Shown piece by piece: positions 55,119 through 64,000 of a stretch of DNA of 64,000 bases (positions within the stretch are counted from its first letter, which is position 1; every line of letters begins with the position of its first letter). The notes beneath the pieces were generated by a model. The model was not told the DNA's origin and ran no database searches. It saw only the letters and a list, made by a program, of their open reading frames with translations. Origin of the DNA: Duganella sp. Root1480D1 (GTDB taxonomy: Bacteria; Pseudomonadota; Gammaproteobacteria; Burkholderiales; Burkholderiaceae_D); assembly GCF_001427305.1 (NCBI RefSeq), contig NZ_LMFZ01000034.1:230085-294084 (forward strand). The letters run 5' to 3'. A program made the translations under genes and the position numbers.

Positions 55119-57175
55119 CCCGCGTTGGCGGCGCGGGGCTCCGCAGGCGTCCAGTTCCGTAACAGGGCGTCTTCGAACTCCTGGGCGGGCAAGGGGCGCG
55201 AGAACAGGTAGCCCTGCACTTCGTCGCAGCCCGAATCCTTGAGGAAGGCCAGTTGTTCGGGGGTTTCAACCCCTTCGGCGATCACCTTGTGCTTCAGTTG
55301 CTGGGCGATGCTGATGATGGTGCTGGCAATGGCACAGTCGTTGGTGTCGACCGGGATTCCGGTGGTGAAGGAGCGGTCGATCTTCAGCGTATCGATCGGG
55401 AAGCGCTTCAGGTAGGACAGGCTGGAATAGCCGGTACCGAAATCGTCCAGCGATAACGTGATGCCGGAGGCGGTCAGGCGGTCCATGATGCCGATCACGC
55501 GTTCGATATTGTGCATCAGGGTGGATTCGGTGATTTCCAGTTCCAGCCAGGACGGTTCGAGGCCGTAGCGCTGCAGCGTTTCCATCACGCGGCCCGGCAG
55601 CGCGGAGGTGAATTCGCGCGCCGATACGTTGACTGCCAGCCGTACCGGAGGCAAGCCCTTTTCCTTCCAGGCCTGCGCCTGCGCGCAAGCGGCCTCCAGG
55701 ACCCATTCGCCGACTTGCACCACCAGCCCGGTTGCTTCCGCCAGCGGGATGAATTCGGCCGGCGGCACCAGCCCGCGCTCGGGATGCTTCCAGCGCACCA
55801 GCGCTTCGGCGCCGATGATCTTACCGGTGCTGATTTCAAACTTCGGCTGGTAATGCAGCAGCAGTTGTCCGTTGCCCAGCGCCTGGCGCAGTCCGGATTC
55901 GATGCGCATGCGTTCCTGCATGCCTTTGTTCATGTCCTGGCTGTAGAAGGCGATATGCTCGCCGTCCGTCGAGGAGTTCTGCTTGGCGCGGTACATGGCG
56001 ATATCGGCCAGGCGCAGCAAGGTTTCCGCGTCGTTGCCGTCCTGCGGGTAGACGCTGATGCCGATCGATGCGCTGACGCGCAGGTCGTGGCCGTCGATCA
56101 GGAAAGGCTCGTTCAGCGCCGACAGCAGCTTGTTGGCTACCATGCTCGCCTCGTAATGCTGGTGGATATCGAACAGGCCGACCGCGAATTCGTCGCCGGA
56201 CAGGCGCGCCACCACGTCCTGGTCGCGCAGGGCCAGGCGGAAGCGCTGCGATATTTCACGCAGCAGCGCATCGCCAACGGCACGGCCCAGCGTGTCGTTA
56301 ATCAGCTTGAAGCGGTTCAAGTCGATGAACATGACGCAGCCGTGGGCCTTGCTGCGCTGGGCCACGATCAGGGCCTGGTCTACCAGCTTGGTCAGGAGCG
56401 AGCGGTTCGGCAGGCCTGTCAGCGCATCGTAATACGCCAGGTGGTGGATGCGTTCCTCCGCCTGCTTGCGCTCAGTGATGTCGGTCAGGTAGGCGATCAG
56501 GCCGATCGAGCGGTCTTCCATATCGCACAGCTGCGACAGCGACAGGCTGGCCCAGAATATTTCGCCATTCTTTTTCTTGCGGCGCACTTCCATCAGGCGC
56601 CCGCCCTGCTCCAGGAATTCATCACCGAGGTCTTCATCTTCGTCGTCGTACAGGAAGATGATGTTGCGGCCGACCGCTTCCACCGCCGAATAGCCGAACA
56701 GGCGCTCGGCGCCCTTGTTCCAGCTTGTGATGAAACCGTTCAGGTCCATCGTCAGGACCGACTCGTGGATCTGGTCCAGGATCTGCGACTGGTGCTGCAG
56801 GCGCGCTTCCACCTGCACGTAGGCGTGGGTGGTGCGCTGCGCTACCGAGTGCACTTGCAGCACGCTGGCGGCCAGGCTGGCCAGGCTGGCCAGGTTCTGA
56901 CGGGTGGTCTCCGCATAGCTCTCCAGGCCCGACACTTCAAAGCGGCCGAAGTACTGGCTGTCGAACTGGACCAGTTGCGACAGTCCGCTTTCCCATCCCG
57001 GCAAGCCGGTGGCGGGGGTCATGTCGCGCGGCACGTAGCGGCCGTGCGGGCTACCGGTGACTTCACGCGCGATGCGGCCCAATTCCTCTACCAGCGCGGG
57101 TCCGCGCAGGCGCAGCACGGCATCGCACATGGCGGCGCTGCTGGCGAGGAAGTTGGCAACCGGTTGCTGGTGCAT
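55115..57175 (-). CDS. PAS-GGDEF-EAL c-di-GMP signalling protein
   Basis: Cytoplasmic protein of 686 residues: N-terminal unassigned helical region (1-130), PAS/PAC (about 133-240), GGDEF domain (about 245-405) with active-site SGDEF at 326-330, and EAL domain (about 420-670) with EAL at 457-459 and DDFGTGYSSLSYL. S for the first G of GGDEF still occurs in active cyclases, so both synthesis and hydrolysis are possible. The ATG at 57175 lies two bases after the HDOD gene stop, with CAGGAA upstream; the longer reading overlaps that gene. Confidence 0.92.
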   Translation of the reverse strand: MHQQPVANFLASSAAMCDAVLRLRGPALVEELGRIAREVTGSPHGRYVPRDMTPATGLPGWESGLSQLVQFDSQYFGRFEVSGLESYAETTRQNLASLASLAASVLQVHSVAQRTTHAYVQVEARLQHQSQILDQIHESVLTMDLNGFITSWNKGAERLFGYSAVEAVGRNIIFLYDDEDEDLGDEFLEQGGRLMEVRRKKKNGEIFWASLSLSQLCDMEDRSIGLIAYLTDITERKQAEERIHHLAYYDALTGLPNRSLLTKLVDQALIVAQRSKAHGCVMFIDLNRFKLINDTLGRAVGDALLREISQRFRLALRDQDVVARLSGDEFAVGLFDIHQHYEASMVANKLLSALNEPFLIDGHDLRVSASIGISVYPQDGNDAETLLRLADIAMYRAKQNSSTDGEHIAFYSQDMNKGMQERMRIESGLRQALGNGQLLLHYQPKFEISTGKIIGAEALVRWKHPERGLVPPAEFIPLAEATGLVVQVGEWVLEAACAQAQAWKEKGLPPVRLAVNVSAREFTSALPGRVMETLQRYGLEPSWLELEITESTLMHNIERVIGIMDRLTASGITLSLDDFGTGYSSLSYLKRFPIDTLKIDRSFTTGIPVDTNDCAIASTIISIAQQLKHKVIAEGVETPEQLAFLKDSGCDEVQGYLFSRPLPAQEFEDALLRNWTPAEPRAANAG

Positions 57176-57177
57176 GC

Positions 57178-58341
57178 TTACACGTTCCTGCTGACCTGCA
57201 GCGCCCAATGGTAGGCCTGCAACAGGCTGCGCCAATAGGTTTCGTTGTCGATGCCAACGTCGCGCAGGGCGCTCGCCTGCGGTTCATGCATTTCGACCAG
57301 CGCCAGCATTTCACCCAGTTCGCCGCTGCGGTCCAGCAGGGCCGCGACCACGTCCAGGTCAAGGTTCAGGGCGGATACGATCTCGGTCATCGGCATCGCC
57401 AGCAGCACGTCCAGCAGCGAGAATACGCCGACCAGGAACGCCATGTCCTGCTCATCGCGGTCGCCTTCGCGCAGCTTGCACAAGGCTTCCATTTGCGCCG
57501 CGCGCAGGGCCGCCAGCGGCAGCAATGCATTGGCCGGGCCGTCGGCCTGCTGGCGCGCGTACAGCAGCAGTTGCAACCAGCGTTGCAGCTGGCGGCGTCC
57601 CAGCAGGTTGATGGCCTGGCCGAAGTTGTGGATCGGGTTGCTGCTCGGCGCGAAGGCAGCCGAATTGACCAGCTTGAGCAACTGGAAGGACAACGCCGGG
57701 TCCTGCTTCAGCAAGGCTTCCAGTTCACGCGAATCGGCATCCTGGGCCAGCAGGCCAAGCAGCGCAAGCAGGCGTTTGCGGGTGGTGCCATCGCCCTGCC
57801 CCGCCTCATGTTCCTGCACACGCGGCAGCTCGCCGCGAAACAGCGTGAAACCGGCTTTGCGGCATTCGCCGGCGCGCACCGGATCGGCATTGCGCGCCAG
57901 GTGCGGGCCGGGCAGCGACATCAGCGCCAGCGCACCGGGCAACGCATCGGCGCAATCGGCATCAAGGCCACGGATGCCGGCTCGCGCGGCGGCGACGCCG
58001 GCTTCGCCGTCCGCCAGCAAGCGCAAACCACGGTCAGCTAGCTGCTTGCAGCGCGCCTGCACCGCCACATCGGCCAGCAGCGCGGCGGGAACGGTGAATA
58101 CCATGCGCTCAAGCGGCAGGCCATCGAGCTGGGTAGCGTCGAGTGCGAGCGGATCGGCAAGGGGGATGAAGTAATCGAGGGAACCCAGTTGTTCGGATTC
58201 AGGGCAGCACAGGAGCGATTGCAGCGTTGACAGCGATGCGGCTACCGGCATTTGAAACGCCAGTCCTACCCAGTGGTTTTGGGCATCCAGGACAGGCTTG
58301 ATTCCCACCAGCGGTATCGATTTCGGATCTGACGCAAACAT
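57178..58341 (-). CDS. HDOD signalling protein with degenerate EAL-like N-terminus
   Basis: Protein of 387 residues of the YuxH plan. The N-terminal half (about 10-180) is an EAL-like barrel without the EAL catalytic motif; the C-terminal half (about 190-385) is HDOD, with LEALLKQDPALSFQLLKLVNSAAF, INLLGRRQLQRWLQLLLY and VGVFSLLDVLLAMPM. HDOD proteins act as scaffolds in signalling. First gene of an operon with the GGDEF-EAL protein, two bases apart, so it may modulate that enzyme. Confidence 0.88.
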   Translation of the reverse strand: MFASDPKSIPLVGIKPVLDAQNHWVGLAFQMPVAASLSTLQSLLCCPESEQLGSLDYFIPLADPLALDATQLDGLPLERMVFTVPAALLADVAVQARCKQLADRGLRLLADGEAGVAAARAGIRGLDADCADALPGALALMSLPGPHLARNADPVRAGECRKAGFTLFRGELPRVQEHEAGQGDGTTRKRLLALLGLLAQDADSRELEALLKQDPALSFQLLKLVNSAAFAPSSNPIHNFGQAINLLGRRQLQRWLQLLLYARQQADGPANALLPLAALRAAQMEALCKLREGDRDEQDMAFLVGVFSLLDVLLAMPMTEIVSALNLDLDVVAALLDRSGELGEMLALVEMHEPQASALRDVGIDNETYWRSLLQAYHWALQVSRNV

Positions 58342-58546
58342 CGGAATCTCGGTGTGGTAACACGAACAATGGTAAATGGTCTATTGATGTAAAGCAACCA
58401 TTGAGCGCGCGCAGACACCCTGTGTTACAAGACTCGGGGAGTCTAACAGAAATTGCCCAAAAGTCAGCTTTTGGGTGATAGAGGAGATAATCGAATTGCA
58501 GGTTTTGTACCAGTAACGATACATTACTGTATTAAATTGGCAATTC

Positions 58547-59176
58547 CTACTTATCGAATTGTGCGTGTTGGACGGCAAACTTGATCAATTCTGCCTGTCC
58601 TTCGATGCCAAGCTTGCGTTTTATATTAAGGCGGTGGGTTTCCACTGTGCGCACGCTGAGGTCCAGTTGACGCGCAATAAGCTTGTTGGATTCGCCATTG
58701 GCGAGGTGGCGCAGCACCTCCGCTTCACGGCTGGTGAGCTGGTTATCCTGGGCCATGGGCTTGGCCAGTTGCTGCGCCAGGTTGGCGCTGTAGTAGATGC
58801 CGCCGGCCATCACCGTTTCGATGGCGACCACGATATCCTTGCCCGGCGCGTCTTTCAGCACATAGCCGCGGGCGCCGGCCTGGATGGCCTGGGTCACGTA
58901 TTCCAGCTTGTCGTGCATCGACAGGATCAGCACCGCAATCGCCGGGAATTGGCGCTTGAACAGGGCGGTGGCTTCAATGCCGTTGGTGCCGCGCATATTG
59001 ATGTCCATCAGCACCAGGTCGGGGCTGTGCAAGCCTGCAGCTTCCAGCGCTTCGGCCGCGCTGCCTGCTTCCGCTACTACTTCGAATTGCGCCATGGCTT
59101 CCAGCCGCGCGCGCAGGCCGTCGCGCACCAGGGGATGGTCGTCTACCAGCAGGATTCTTGTTCGCAGCTCACTCAT
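58547..59176 (-). CDS. NarL/LuxR-type response regulator
   Basis: Protein of 209 residues: receiver domain with D12/D13, phospho-acceptor D58 (LVLMDINMRG) and K108 (YVLKDAPG), then a LuxR-type helix-turn-helix (about 147-205: LTSREAEVLRHLANGESNKLIARQLDLSVRTVETHRLNIKRKL). Its ATG overlaps the stop of the sensor kinase (ATGA), so the two form a two-component system. Divergence from cstA suggests that gene as target. Confidence 0.93.
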   Translation of the reverse strand: MSELRTRILLVDDHPLVRDGLRARLEAMAQFEVVAEAGSAAEALEAAGLHSPDLVLMDINMRGTNGIEATALFKRQFPAIAVLILSMHDKLEYVTQAIQAGARGYVLKDAPGKDIVVAIETVMAGGIYYSANLAQQLAKPMAQDNQLTSREAEVLRHLANGESNKLIARQLDLSVRTVETHRLNIKRKLGIEGQAELIKFAVQHAQFDK

Positions 59177-60534
59177 TGATTGCCTCTGTTGTCTACACGC
59201 GCCACCACGATGGTGCCGGCTGGCGAGGATTCGATGCGGAACTGGCCGCCGATCGCGTCCATGCGTTCCATCATATTCCGTAAGCCGATGCCACGCTTCG
59301 GATGGCCGGCGATGCCCTCGGCATCGAAGCCGCTGCCGTTGTCGGCGATGCGCAGCGTGACGCCTCCGGCATCGCCTTCAAGTTCAATATTGATGCGGGT
59401 GGCGGCTGCGTGGCGCTCGATATTGGTCAGCGCTTCCTGCGCAATGCGGAACAGCACCGTGTTGGCCACGTCCGGCAATCGGTCGGTGCAGCCGGCCGCG
59501 CTGAAGGCTACGTCGACGCCGATGTGCACGCGAAATTCAGCGGCCAGGTGGTCGAGCGCGGCCGCCAGGCCCAGGTCGTCCAGGATGGCGGGACGCAGGT
59601 TATGCGAGATGCGGCGCACCTCGCCCAGCACATTGTTCAACTGTTCCGCCGTGTGTTCGAAAGCTGCCTTGGCCTTGTCCTGCTGCGCAGGATTGCCAAG
59701 CCGGATAATGCCCGCTTCGATCTGCAGCTTGATCGACACCAGCCATTGGCTGATACCGTCGTGCAGGTCGCGCGACAGGCGCGCCCTTTCCTCCTCCTGC
59801 GATTCGACCACGCGCTGCGCCAGCACCTTGAGCTTGGCATCGGCCACGCGGTATTCGCGGATATTCAACGCCAGGCCGGACACGCCCACCGCCACCAGCG
59901 CCATGGCCGCAATCGCCGCCATCCACAGCAAGGTGTTGCGGATATTGCCGCGCTGCTGGGCGTCGACCTTGGCCAGCGCGGCGTCGACATCGTCCAGGTA
60001 AATGCCGGTGCCCAGCATCCAGCCCCATTCCGGCAATGGAATCACGTAGCCAAGCTTGGGGGCCGATTTGTGGGTGGATGGTTTGACCCAGTTGTAGCGC
60101 TCCAGCCCTCCCCCTTCACGGGCGCGGGCCAGCAGGCGCTGGATGGTGGGATTGCCTTCGTCGTCCCTCAGCATGAACAGGTTCTGCCCCACCAGCTCCG
60201 GCTGGCGCGGATGCATCAGCGAATTGCCCTGCATGTCGTAGACGAAGAAATATCCGTCATCACCGAAACTCAGGGTCGACAGGATGCGTTTCGCTTCGTC
60301 GAGCGTGGCCGGGTCCTTGCGGCCGGACTGCACCAGGTGGGCAATCGAATGGTTGGCCAGCGTGACGTAGTGTTTGAGTTCCGCTTCCTTGCTGGCCAGG
60401 TAGGCCTGCTGGATGGTGTCGCGCTGCTGGCGGGCGAGCGTGGTCGCCTGGTAGCGCACCGCAATGGCGATCGCGCACAGGGCCAGGATCAGGGGCGCAA
60501 TGGCCAGGAACAGGAACTTTTGCCGCAGCTTCAT
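59173..60534 (-). CDS. NarX/DegS-type sensor histidine kinase with Cache domain
   Basis: Membrane kinase of 453 residues: two membrane helices (about 8-27 and 200-225) bracket a periplasmic single-Cache domain (about 35-190: DDGYFFVYDMQGNSLMHP, GWMLGTGIYLDDV), then HisKA_3 with H258 (RLSRDLHDGISQWL) and a HATPase domain (DNGSGFDAEG, GIGLRNM). Such Cache domains bind small carboxylates. The ATG at 60534 starts the membrane helix; the longer reading is a charged leader that crosses the cstA promoter. Divergent from cstA. Confidence 0.92.
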   Translation of the reverse strand: MKLRQKFLFLAIAPLILALCAIAIAVRYQATTLARQQRDTIQQAYLASKEAELKHYVTLANHSIAHLVQSGRKDPATLDEAKRILSTLSFGDDGYFFVYDMQGNSLMHPRQPELVGQNLFMLRDDEGNPTIQRLLARAREGGGLERYNWVKPSTHKSAPKLGYVIPLPEWGWMLGTGIYLDDVDAALAKVDAQQRGNIRNTLLWMAAIAAMALVAVGVSGLALNIREYRVADAKLKVLAQRVVESQEEERARLSRDLHDGISQWLVSIKLQIEAGIIRLGNPAQQDKAKAAFEHTAEQLNNVLGEVRRISHNLRPAILDDLGLAAALDHLAAEFRVHIGVDVAFSAAGCTDRLPDVANTVLFRIAQEALTNIERHAAATRINIELEGDAGGVTLRIADNGSGFDAEGIAGHPKRGIGLRNMMERMDAIGGQFRIESSPAGTIVVARVDNRGNQ

Positions 60535-60663
60535 GCGGCGATTGTAAGCCCGCTGCTGCGCGCTTGTCCTACGTAGTTGTACGGACGGCGTTTGCGTAGT
60601 GGTGCGCTTGTGACAGATATTCAATTCCTGAATACTGGCCATTCATCCTTGGAGGAGACCCCG

Positions 60664-62724
60664 ATGAATCCCGTTATGAAGAAACTTGGCTGGGCGGCGA
60701 TGTCCGTGCTGGGAGCCAGCGCCCTGGGCGTGATTGCCCTCAAGCGCGGCGAACCGGTCAGCGCCATCTGGCTGGTGATTGCAGCCGTTTGCGTGTACCT
60801 GATCGCGTACCGCTTTTACAGCCTGTTCATTGCCAAAAACGTCATGGGCCTGGAGGCTGACCGCCTGACCCCGGCCTACAAATACAACGATGGCCTGGAC
60901 TACGTACCGACCAACAAGAACGTCCTGTTCGGCCACCACTTCGCCGCAATCGCCGGCGCCGGCCCGCTGGTCGGCCCCGTGTTGGCAGCGCAAATGGGCT
61001 ACCTGCCTGGCATGCTGTGGATCCTGGCTGGCGTGGTGTTTGCCGGCGCCGTGCAGGACTTCATGGTGCTGTTCATTTCCACCCGCCGCGACGGCCGTTC
61101 GCTCGGTGACCTGATCAAGTCCGAACTGGGCCCGGTCCCGGGCAATATCGCGCTGCTGGGCACCTTCATGATCATGGTGATCATCCTGGCCGTGCTGGCC
61201 CTGATCGTGGTGAAAGCGCTGGCGCATTCGCCTTGGGGTTCCTTCACCGTGATGGCCACCATCCCGATCGCGCTGTTCATGGGTGTCTACACCCGCTACT
61301 TGCGCGTAGGCCGCATCGGCGAAGTATCGCTGATCGGCTTCGTGCTGCTGATGCTGGCCATCTTCGGCGGCCAATGGGTGCAGGAAAACCCGGCCCTGGC
61401 GCCAATGTTCGATTTCACCGGCACTGAGCTGACCTGGATGCTGATCGGCTACGGCTTCATCGCTTCCGTGCTGCCGGTGTGGCTGCTGCTGGCGCCGCGC
61501 GACTACCTGTCCACCTTCCTGAAGATCGGCACCATTGTCGGCCTGGCGCTGGGCATCGTGATCGTGTCGCCGATGCTGCAAATGCCTTCGCTGACCAAGT
61601 TCATCGACGGCACCGGCCCTGTGTGGAGCGGCAACCTGTTCCCCTTCCTGTTCATCACCATCGCTTGCGGTGCCGTTTCCGGCTTCCACGCGCTGATCTC
61701 CTCCGGCACCACGCCGAAGATGATCGAGAACGAAACCCATGCCCGCTTCATCGGCTACGGGGCGATGCTGATGGAATCCTTCGTCGCCATCATGGCACTG
61801 GTCGCCGCATCGACCATCGAGCCTGGCGTGTACTTTGCAATGAACAGCCCGGCCGCACTGCTCGGCACCACGGCCGAATCGGCGGCGCAGGCGATTTCCC
61901 AGTGGGGCTTCTACGTCACGCCTGAAATGCTGACCCAGACCGCCAAGGACGTGGGCGAAGCGACCATCATCTCCCGTGCCGGCGGCGCCCCTACCCTGGC
62001 GGTAGGCATGGCGCACATCCTGTCCAATGTAGTGGGCGGCAAGGCCATGATGGCGTTCTGGTACCACTTCGCCATCCTGTTCGAAGCGCTGTTCATCCTG
62101 ACCGCTGTCGACGCGGGCACCCGCGCCGGCCGCTTCATGCTGCAGGATTTGCTGGGTTCCTTCGCGCCGTCGCTGAAGCGCACCGACTCCGTGTTCGCCA
62201 GTCTGCTGGCTACCGGCCTGTGCGTGGCTGCCTGGGGCTACTTCCTGTACCAGGGCGTGGTCGATCCACTGGGCGGCATCAACACCCTGTGGCCGCTGTT
62301 CGGCATCGCCAACCAGATGCTGGCCGCGATCGCGCTGATCCTGGCGACCTGTGTGCTGTTCAAGATGAAGCGCGCCAAATACGCCTGGGTCACCGTGCTG
62401 CCGACCGTCTGGCTGCTGCTGTGCACCCTGACTGCCGGCTGGCAGAAGATCTTCGACGCCAATCCGAAGATCGGCTTCATGGCCCACGCTGCGAAATACC
62501 AGGCCGCCCTGGCCGACGGCAAGGTGCTGGCACCGGCCAAGTCGATCGAACAGATGCAGCAAGTGATCTTCAACGACTACCTGGATGCGGGCCTGGCGGC
62601 CTTCTTCATGATCGTCGTGGTCAGCGTGCTGGTGTTCGGCGTGCGCACCGCGCTGGCGGCCTGGAACGCCAGCCGCCCAACCCATAACGAAGCCCCGGCC
62701 CAATACGCCGCTGCGGCCAAGTAA
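60664..62724 (+). CDS. cstA: Carbon starvation protein A (CstA-family peptide/pyruvate transporter)
   Basis: Polytopic inner membrane protein of 686 residues with about sixteen to eighteen helices and typical CstA segments (GLDYVPTNKNVLFGHHFAAIAGAGPLVGPVLAAQMGYLPG near 77-116, FHALISSGTTPKMIENE near 345). Family members in E. coli (CstA, BtsT) import pyruvate or peptides. GGAGGA lies seven bases upstream of the ATG. Followed four bases later by ybdD, and divergent from a Cache-kinase two-component system, an arrangement that recalls BtsSR-btsT control. Confidence 0.94.
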   Translation: MNPVMKKLGWAAMSVLGASALGVIALKRGEPVSAIWLVIAAVCVYLIAYRFYSLFIAKNVMGLEADRLTPAYKYNDGLDYVPTNKNVLFGHHFAAIAGAGPLVGPVLAAQMGYLPGMLWILAGVVFAGAVQDFMVLFISTRRDGRSLGDLIKSELGPVPGNIALLGTFMIMVIILAVLALIVVKALAHSPWGSFTVMATIPIALFMGVYTRYLRVGRIGEVSLIGFVLLMLAIFGGQWVQENPALAPMFDFTGTELTWMLIGYGFIASVLPVWLLLAPRDYLSTFLKIGTIVGLALGIVIVSPMLQMPSLTKFIDGTGPVWSGNLFPFLFITIACGAVSGFHALISSGTTPKMIENETHARFIGYGAMLMESFVAIMALVAASTIEPGVYFAMNSPAALLGTTAESAAQAISQWGFYVTPEMLTQTAKDVGEATIISRAGGAPTLAVGMAHILSNVVGGKAMMAFWYHFAILFEALFILTAVDAGTRAGRFMLQDLLGSFAPSLKRTDSVFASLLATGLCVAAWGYFLYQGVVDPLGGINTLWPLFGIANQMLAAIALILATCVLFKMKRAKYAWVTVLPTVWLLLCTLTAGWQKIFDANPKIGFMAHAAKYQAALADGKVLAPAKSIEQMQQVIFNDYLDAGLAAFFMIVVVSVLVFGVRTALAAWNASRPTHNEAPAQYAAAAK

Positions 62725-62728
62725 CACC

Positions 62729-62929
62729 ATGCTGGGCGAAATCGTCAAGGCAGGCCGCTACCTCGGACAGAGCATGCGGCTGATGTGCGGCCTGCCGGAA
62801 TACGACACCTACGTCGCCCATCGCGAGAACACCCACCCGGGTGAGCCCGTGATGAGCTACGAGGAATTTTTCCGCGAGCGGCAAGAAGCGCGCTACGGCG
62901 GTGCAGGCAAGCGGGGTGGTTGCTGCTAG
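62729..62929 (+). CDS. ybdD: YbdD/YjiX-family small protein
   Basis: Protein of 66 residues with the YbdD/YjiX (DUF466) pattern: MRLMCGLPEYDTYVAHRENTHPGEPVMSYEEFFRER and a Gly/Cys-rich end GGCC. This family is almost always encoded directly after CstA-type transporters, as here, with a four-base gap. A role as an accessory subunit of the transporter is inferred from this linkage. Confidence 0.93.
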   Translation: MLGEIVKAGRYLGQSMRLMCGLPEYDTYVAHRENTHPGEPVMSYEEFFRERQEARYGGAGKRGGCC

Positions 62930-63013
62930 TGACTGGAAGTTAGAGCCAGATCAAAGTGTCGAAATTCTTAGCATTTATTCTTTGCCCGATGGAATCGTCC
63001 TTCGGCGGCGAAA

Positions 63014-64000
63014 ATGCTCAACTTCGAACGGTCCGGCCTAAGCCAGAAACTGGCCATCATCTCCGTGCTCACCACCGGCAGCGCCTTGCTGCTGGTGTTC
63101 GTGGCGTTCGCGGTCGCGTCCATCCTTTCCCACACCAGCGAGGAACGCAAGCAGCTTACCTCGCTGGCTGACGTCATCGGCGCCAACAGCGTCGCCTCCC
63201 TGCTCTATGCCGACCGGCCGACGGCCGAACAAGCCCTGGCCGCGCTGGCGGTCAAGAGCGATATCACGCGCGCCGCCCTGTTCGACCGGGACGGCAAGCT
63301 GTTTGCCTCCTACCCTGCCCTGCGCGAACTGGCGCCCGACGCATTGGATGCGCCGCGCCTGCGGCAACTGGCATCCGGCGAACTGGCCGAGCGCGACGGT
63401 CCGCCGTGGGCGCCGCTGCTGCGGCTTTACCGGCCGGTGCGGGTGCGCCAGCATGTGATCGGGGCGGTGATGATCGAAGCCGGCCAGGCTTCCCTGTGGC
63501 TGGGCATCCTGCGCAACCTTAGCATTACGGCGGCGGCCACCGCCTCCTCGTTCTGGCTGGCGCTGGTGCTGTCGGCCCGCTTCCGCGAAGGCATTGCGGC
63601 GCCTATCGCGCAGTTGATTGCGGCGGCGGACAAGGTAAGCAGCAGCCAGACCTACGCCCAGGTGCAGCACCAGCGCAGCGATGAACTGGGTACGCTGATC
63701 GACAGTTTCAACGGCATGCTGGCGCAGATCGAGAGCCGCGACACCAAGCTGGCACAATACCGTGGCGAGCTGGAACGGCAGGTCAGCATCCGCACCGCGC
63801 AACTCGAAAAGGCCAAGGACTCGGCAGAAGCAGCCAGCCAGGCCAAGAGCGCCTTCCTGGCCAATATGTCGCATGAAATCCGCACGCCGATGAACGGGGT
63901 GCTGGGCATGGCGGAGCTGCTGGCAGCCACCCACCTCACCGAAACCCAGCGCCATTACACCAGCATGGTGCGGCGCTCGGGCGAGCACCTGCTGGTGATC
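63014..64000 (+). CDS. Membrane sensor histidine kinase, probably hybrid (3' end outside window)
   Basis: The visible 329 residues show a membrane helix (LAIISVLTTGSALLLVFVAFAV, about 13-35), a periplasmic sensor region (about 40-150), a second helix (ITAAATASSFWLALVLSA), a HAMP domain (about 190-245), a coiled coil and the HisKA box with MSHEIRTPMNGVLGM. The pattern is that of BarA/RpfC-like hybrid kinases, but HATPase and any receiver domains lie beyond the edge. The ATG at 63014 has only a weak GGCGG upstream. Separate from the cstA operon by 84 bases. Confidence 0.88.
   Translation, partial: MLNFERSGLSQKLAIISVLTTGSALLLVFVAFAVASILSHTSEERKQLTSLADVIGANSVASLLYADRPTAEQALAALAVKSDITRAALFDRDGKLFASYPALRELAPDALDAPRLRQLASGELAERDGPPWAPLLRLYRPVRVRQHVIGAVMIEAGQASLWLGILRNLSITAAATASSFWLALVLSARFREGIAAPIAQLIAAADKVSSSQTYAQVQHQRSDELGTLIDSFNGMLAQIESRDTKLAQYRGELERQVSIRTAQLEKAKDSAEAASQAKSAFLANMSHEIRTPMNGVLGMAELLAATHLTETQRHYTSMVRRSGEHLLVI

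Noticed and set aside
60643..62748. 701-codon open frame on the minus strand across cstA
   Set aside because: Antisense shadow; the translation is His/Gln/Arg-rich without membrane or domain features, while the plus strand gives a complete CstA.
1..64000. CRISPR arrays, insertion sequences or intact prophage
   Set aside because: No regularly spaced direct repeats apart from the in-gene 33-bp units, no transposase or phage structural genes, and no terminal inverted repeats of IS type were seen.

Overview
This is a high-GC, gene-dense chromosomal segment from a betaproteobacterium, most likely of the family Oxalobacteraceae (Massilia/Duganella/Janthinobacterium type). That placement is an inference from gene content: divergent trmJ/suhB, RhlE, a CstA-YbdD pair, TonB receptor plus tryptophan-halogenase-like sugar loci, and many small stress and envelope proteins. 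No rRNA, CRISPR array or intact mobile element was seen. There is one tRNA (tRNA-Ser, anticodon TGA). No gene-free stretch exceeds about 300 bases apart from the degraded patch at 52453-52847, which holds a receiver-domain remnant.

Layout. 1-1468: a GMC oxidoreductase (cut by the window edge) with its Tat-exported small subunit. 1534-8317: housekeeping genes (trmJ, suhB, rhlE, hyi), a lipoprotein pair, a DksA-like zinc-finger protein and a tandem universal stress protein. 8326-14308: two small proteins, then a histidine kinase/REC-HD pair facing a second PAS kinase, and an MtfA-type peptidase. 14348-29482: an envelope and stress block with a winged-helix protein, a collagen-like lipoprotein, OmpA, YihY, AI-2E-type permease, BON lipoprotein, several glycine-zipper proteins, 48-50-residue membrane proteins, a six-gene operon (DUF4398, DUF4398-OmpA, ferritin-like, DUF883, YqjE-like, YqjK-like), AsmA, and two Crp/Fnr-family regulators. 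29463-42800: class IV aminotransferase, porin, CoA-transferase, phospholipase D lipoprotein, a hendecad-repeat membrane protein, a PAP2/lipid kinase/phosphoesterase operon, a small protein under a near-perfect SOS box, LysR and quinone oxidoreductase, and a PRPP synthetase paralogue. 42776-50562: a glycoside-uptake locus (TonB receptor, GH1 beta-glucosidase, MFS transporter) divergent from a flavin-dependent halogenase-like protein and a LacI regulator. 50566-55118: M23 peptidase, tRNA-Ser, a low-GC scar with a truncated receiver domain, YggL, and two exported alpha/beta-hydrolase-fold proteins. 55115-64000: c-di-GMP signalling genes, a NarL-type two-component system divergent from cstA-ybdD, and a hybrid-type kinase cut by the window edge.

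The main result is regulatory. Eleven 16-bp dyads of the type TGTKCG-N4-CGMACA, some degenerate, lie 32 (twice 33) bp upstream, centre to centre, of a -10-like hexamer. This is the class II position (-41.5) used by Crp/Fnr-family activators. They front the envelope and stress genes scattered through 9.4-32.8 kb, including both sides of the Crp/Fnr gene at 26307-27026, which is therefore the best candidate regulator. Several of these promoters place the -10 hexamer only 6-7 bases from the start codon, which suggests leaderless mRNAs. Separate sites are a near-consensus LexA box over the promoter of an unknown 74-residue protein, and LacI-type operators at the glycoside locus.
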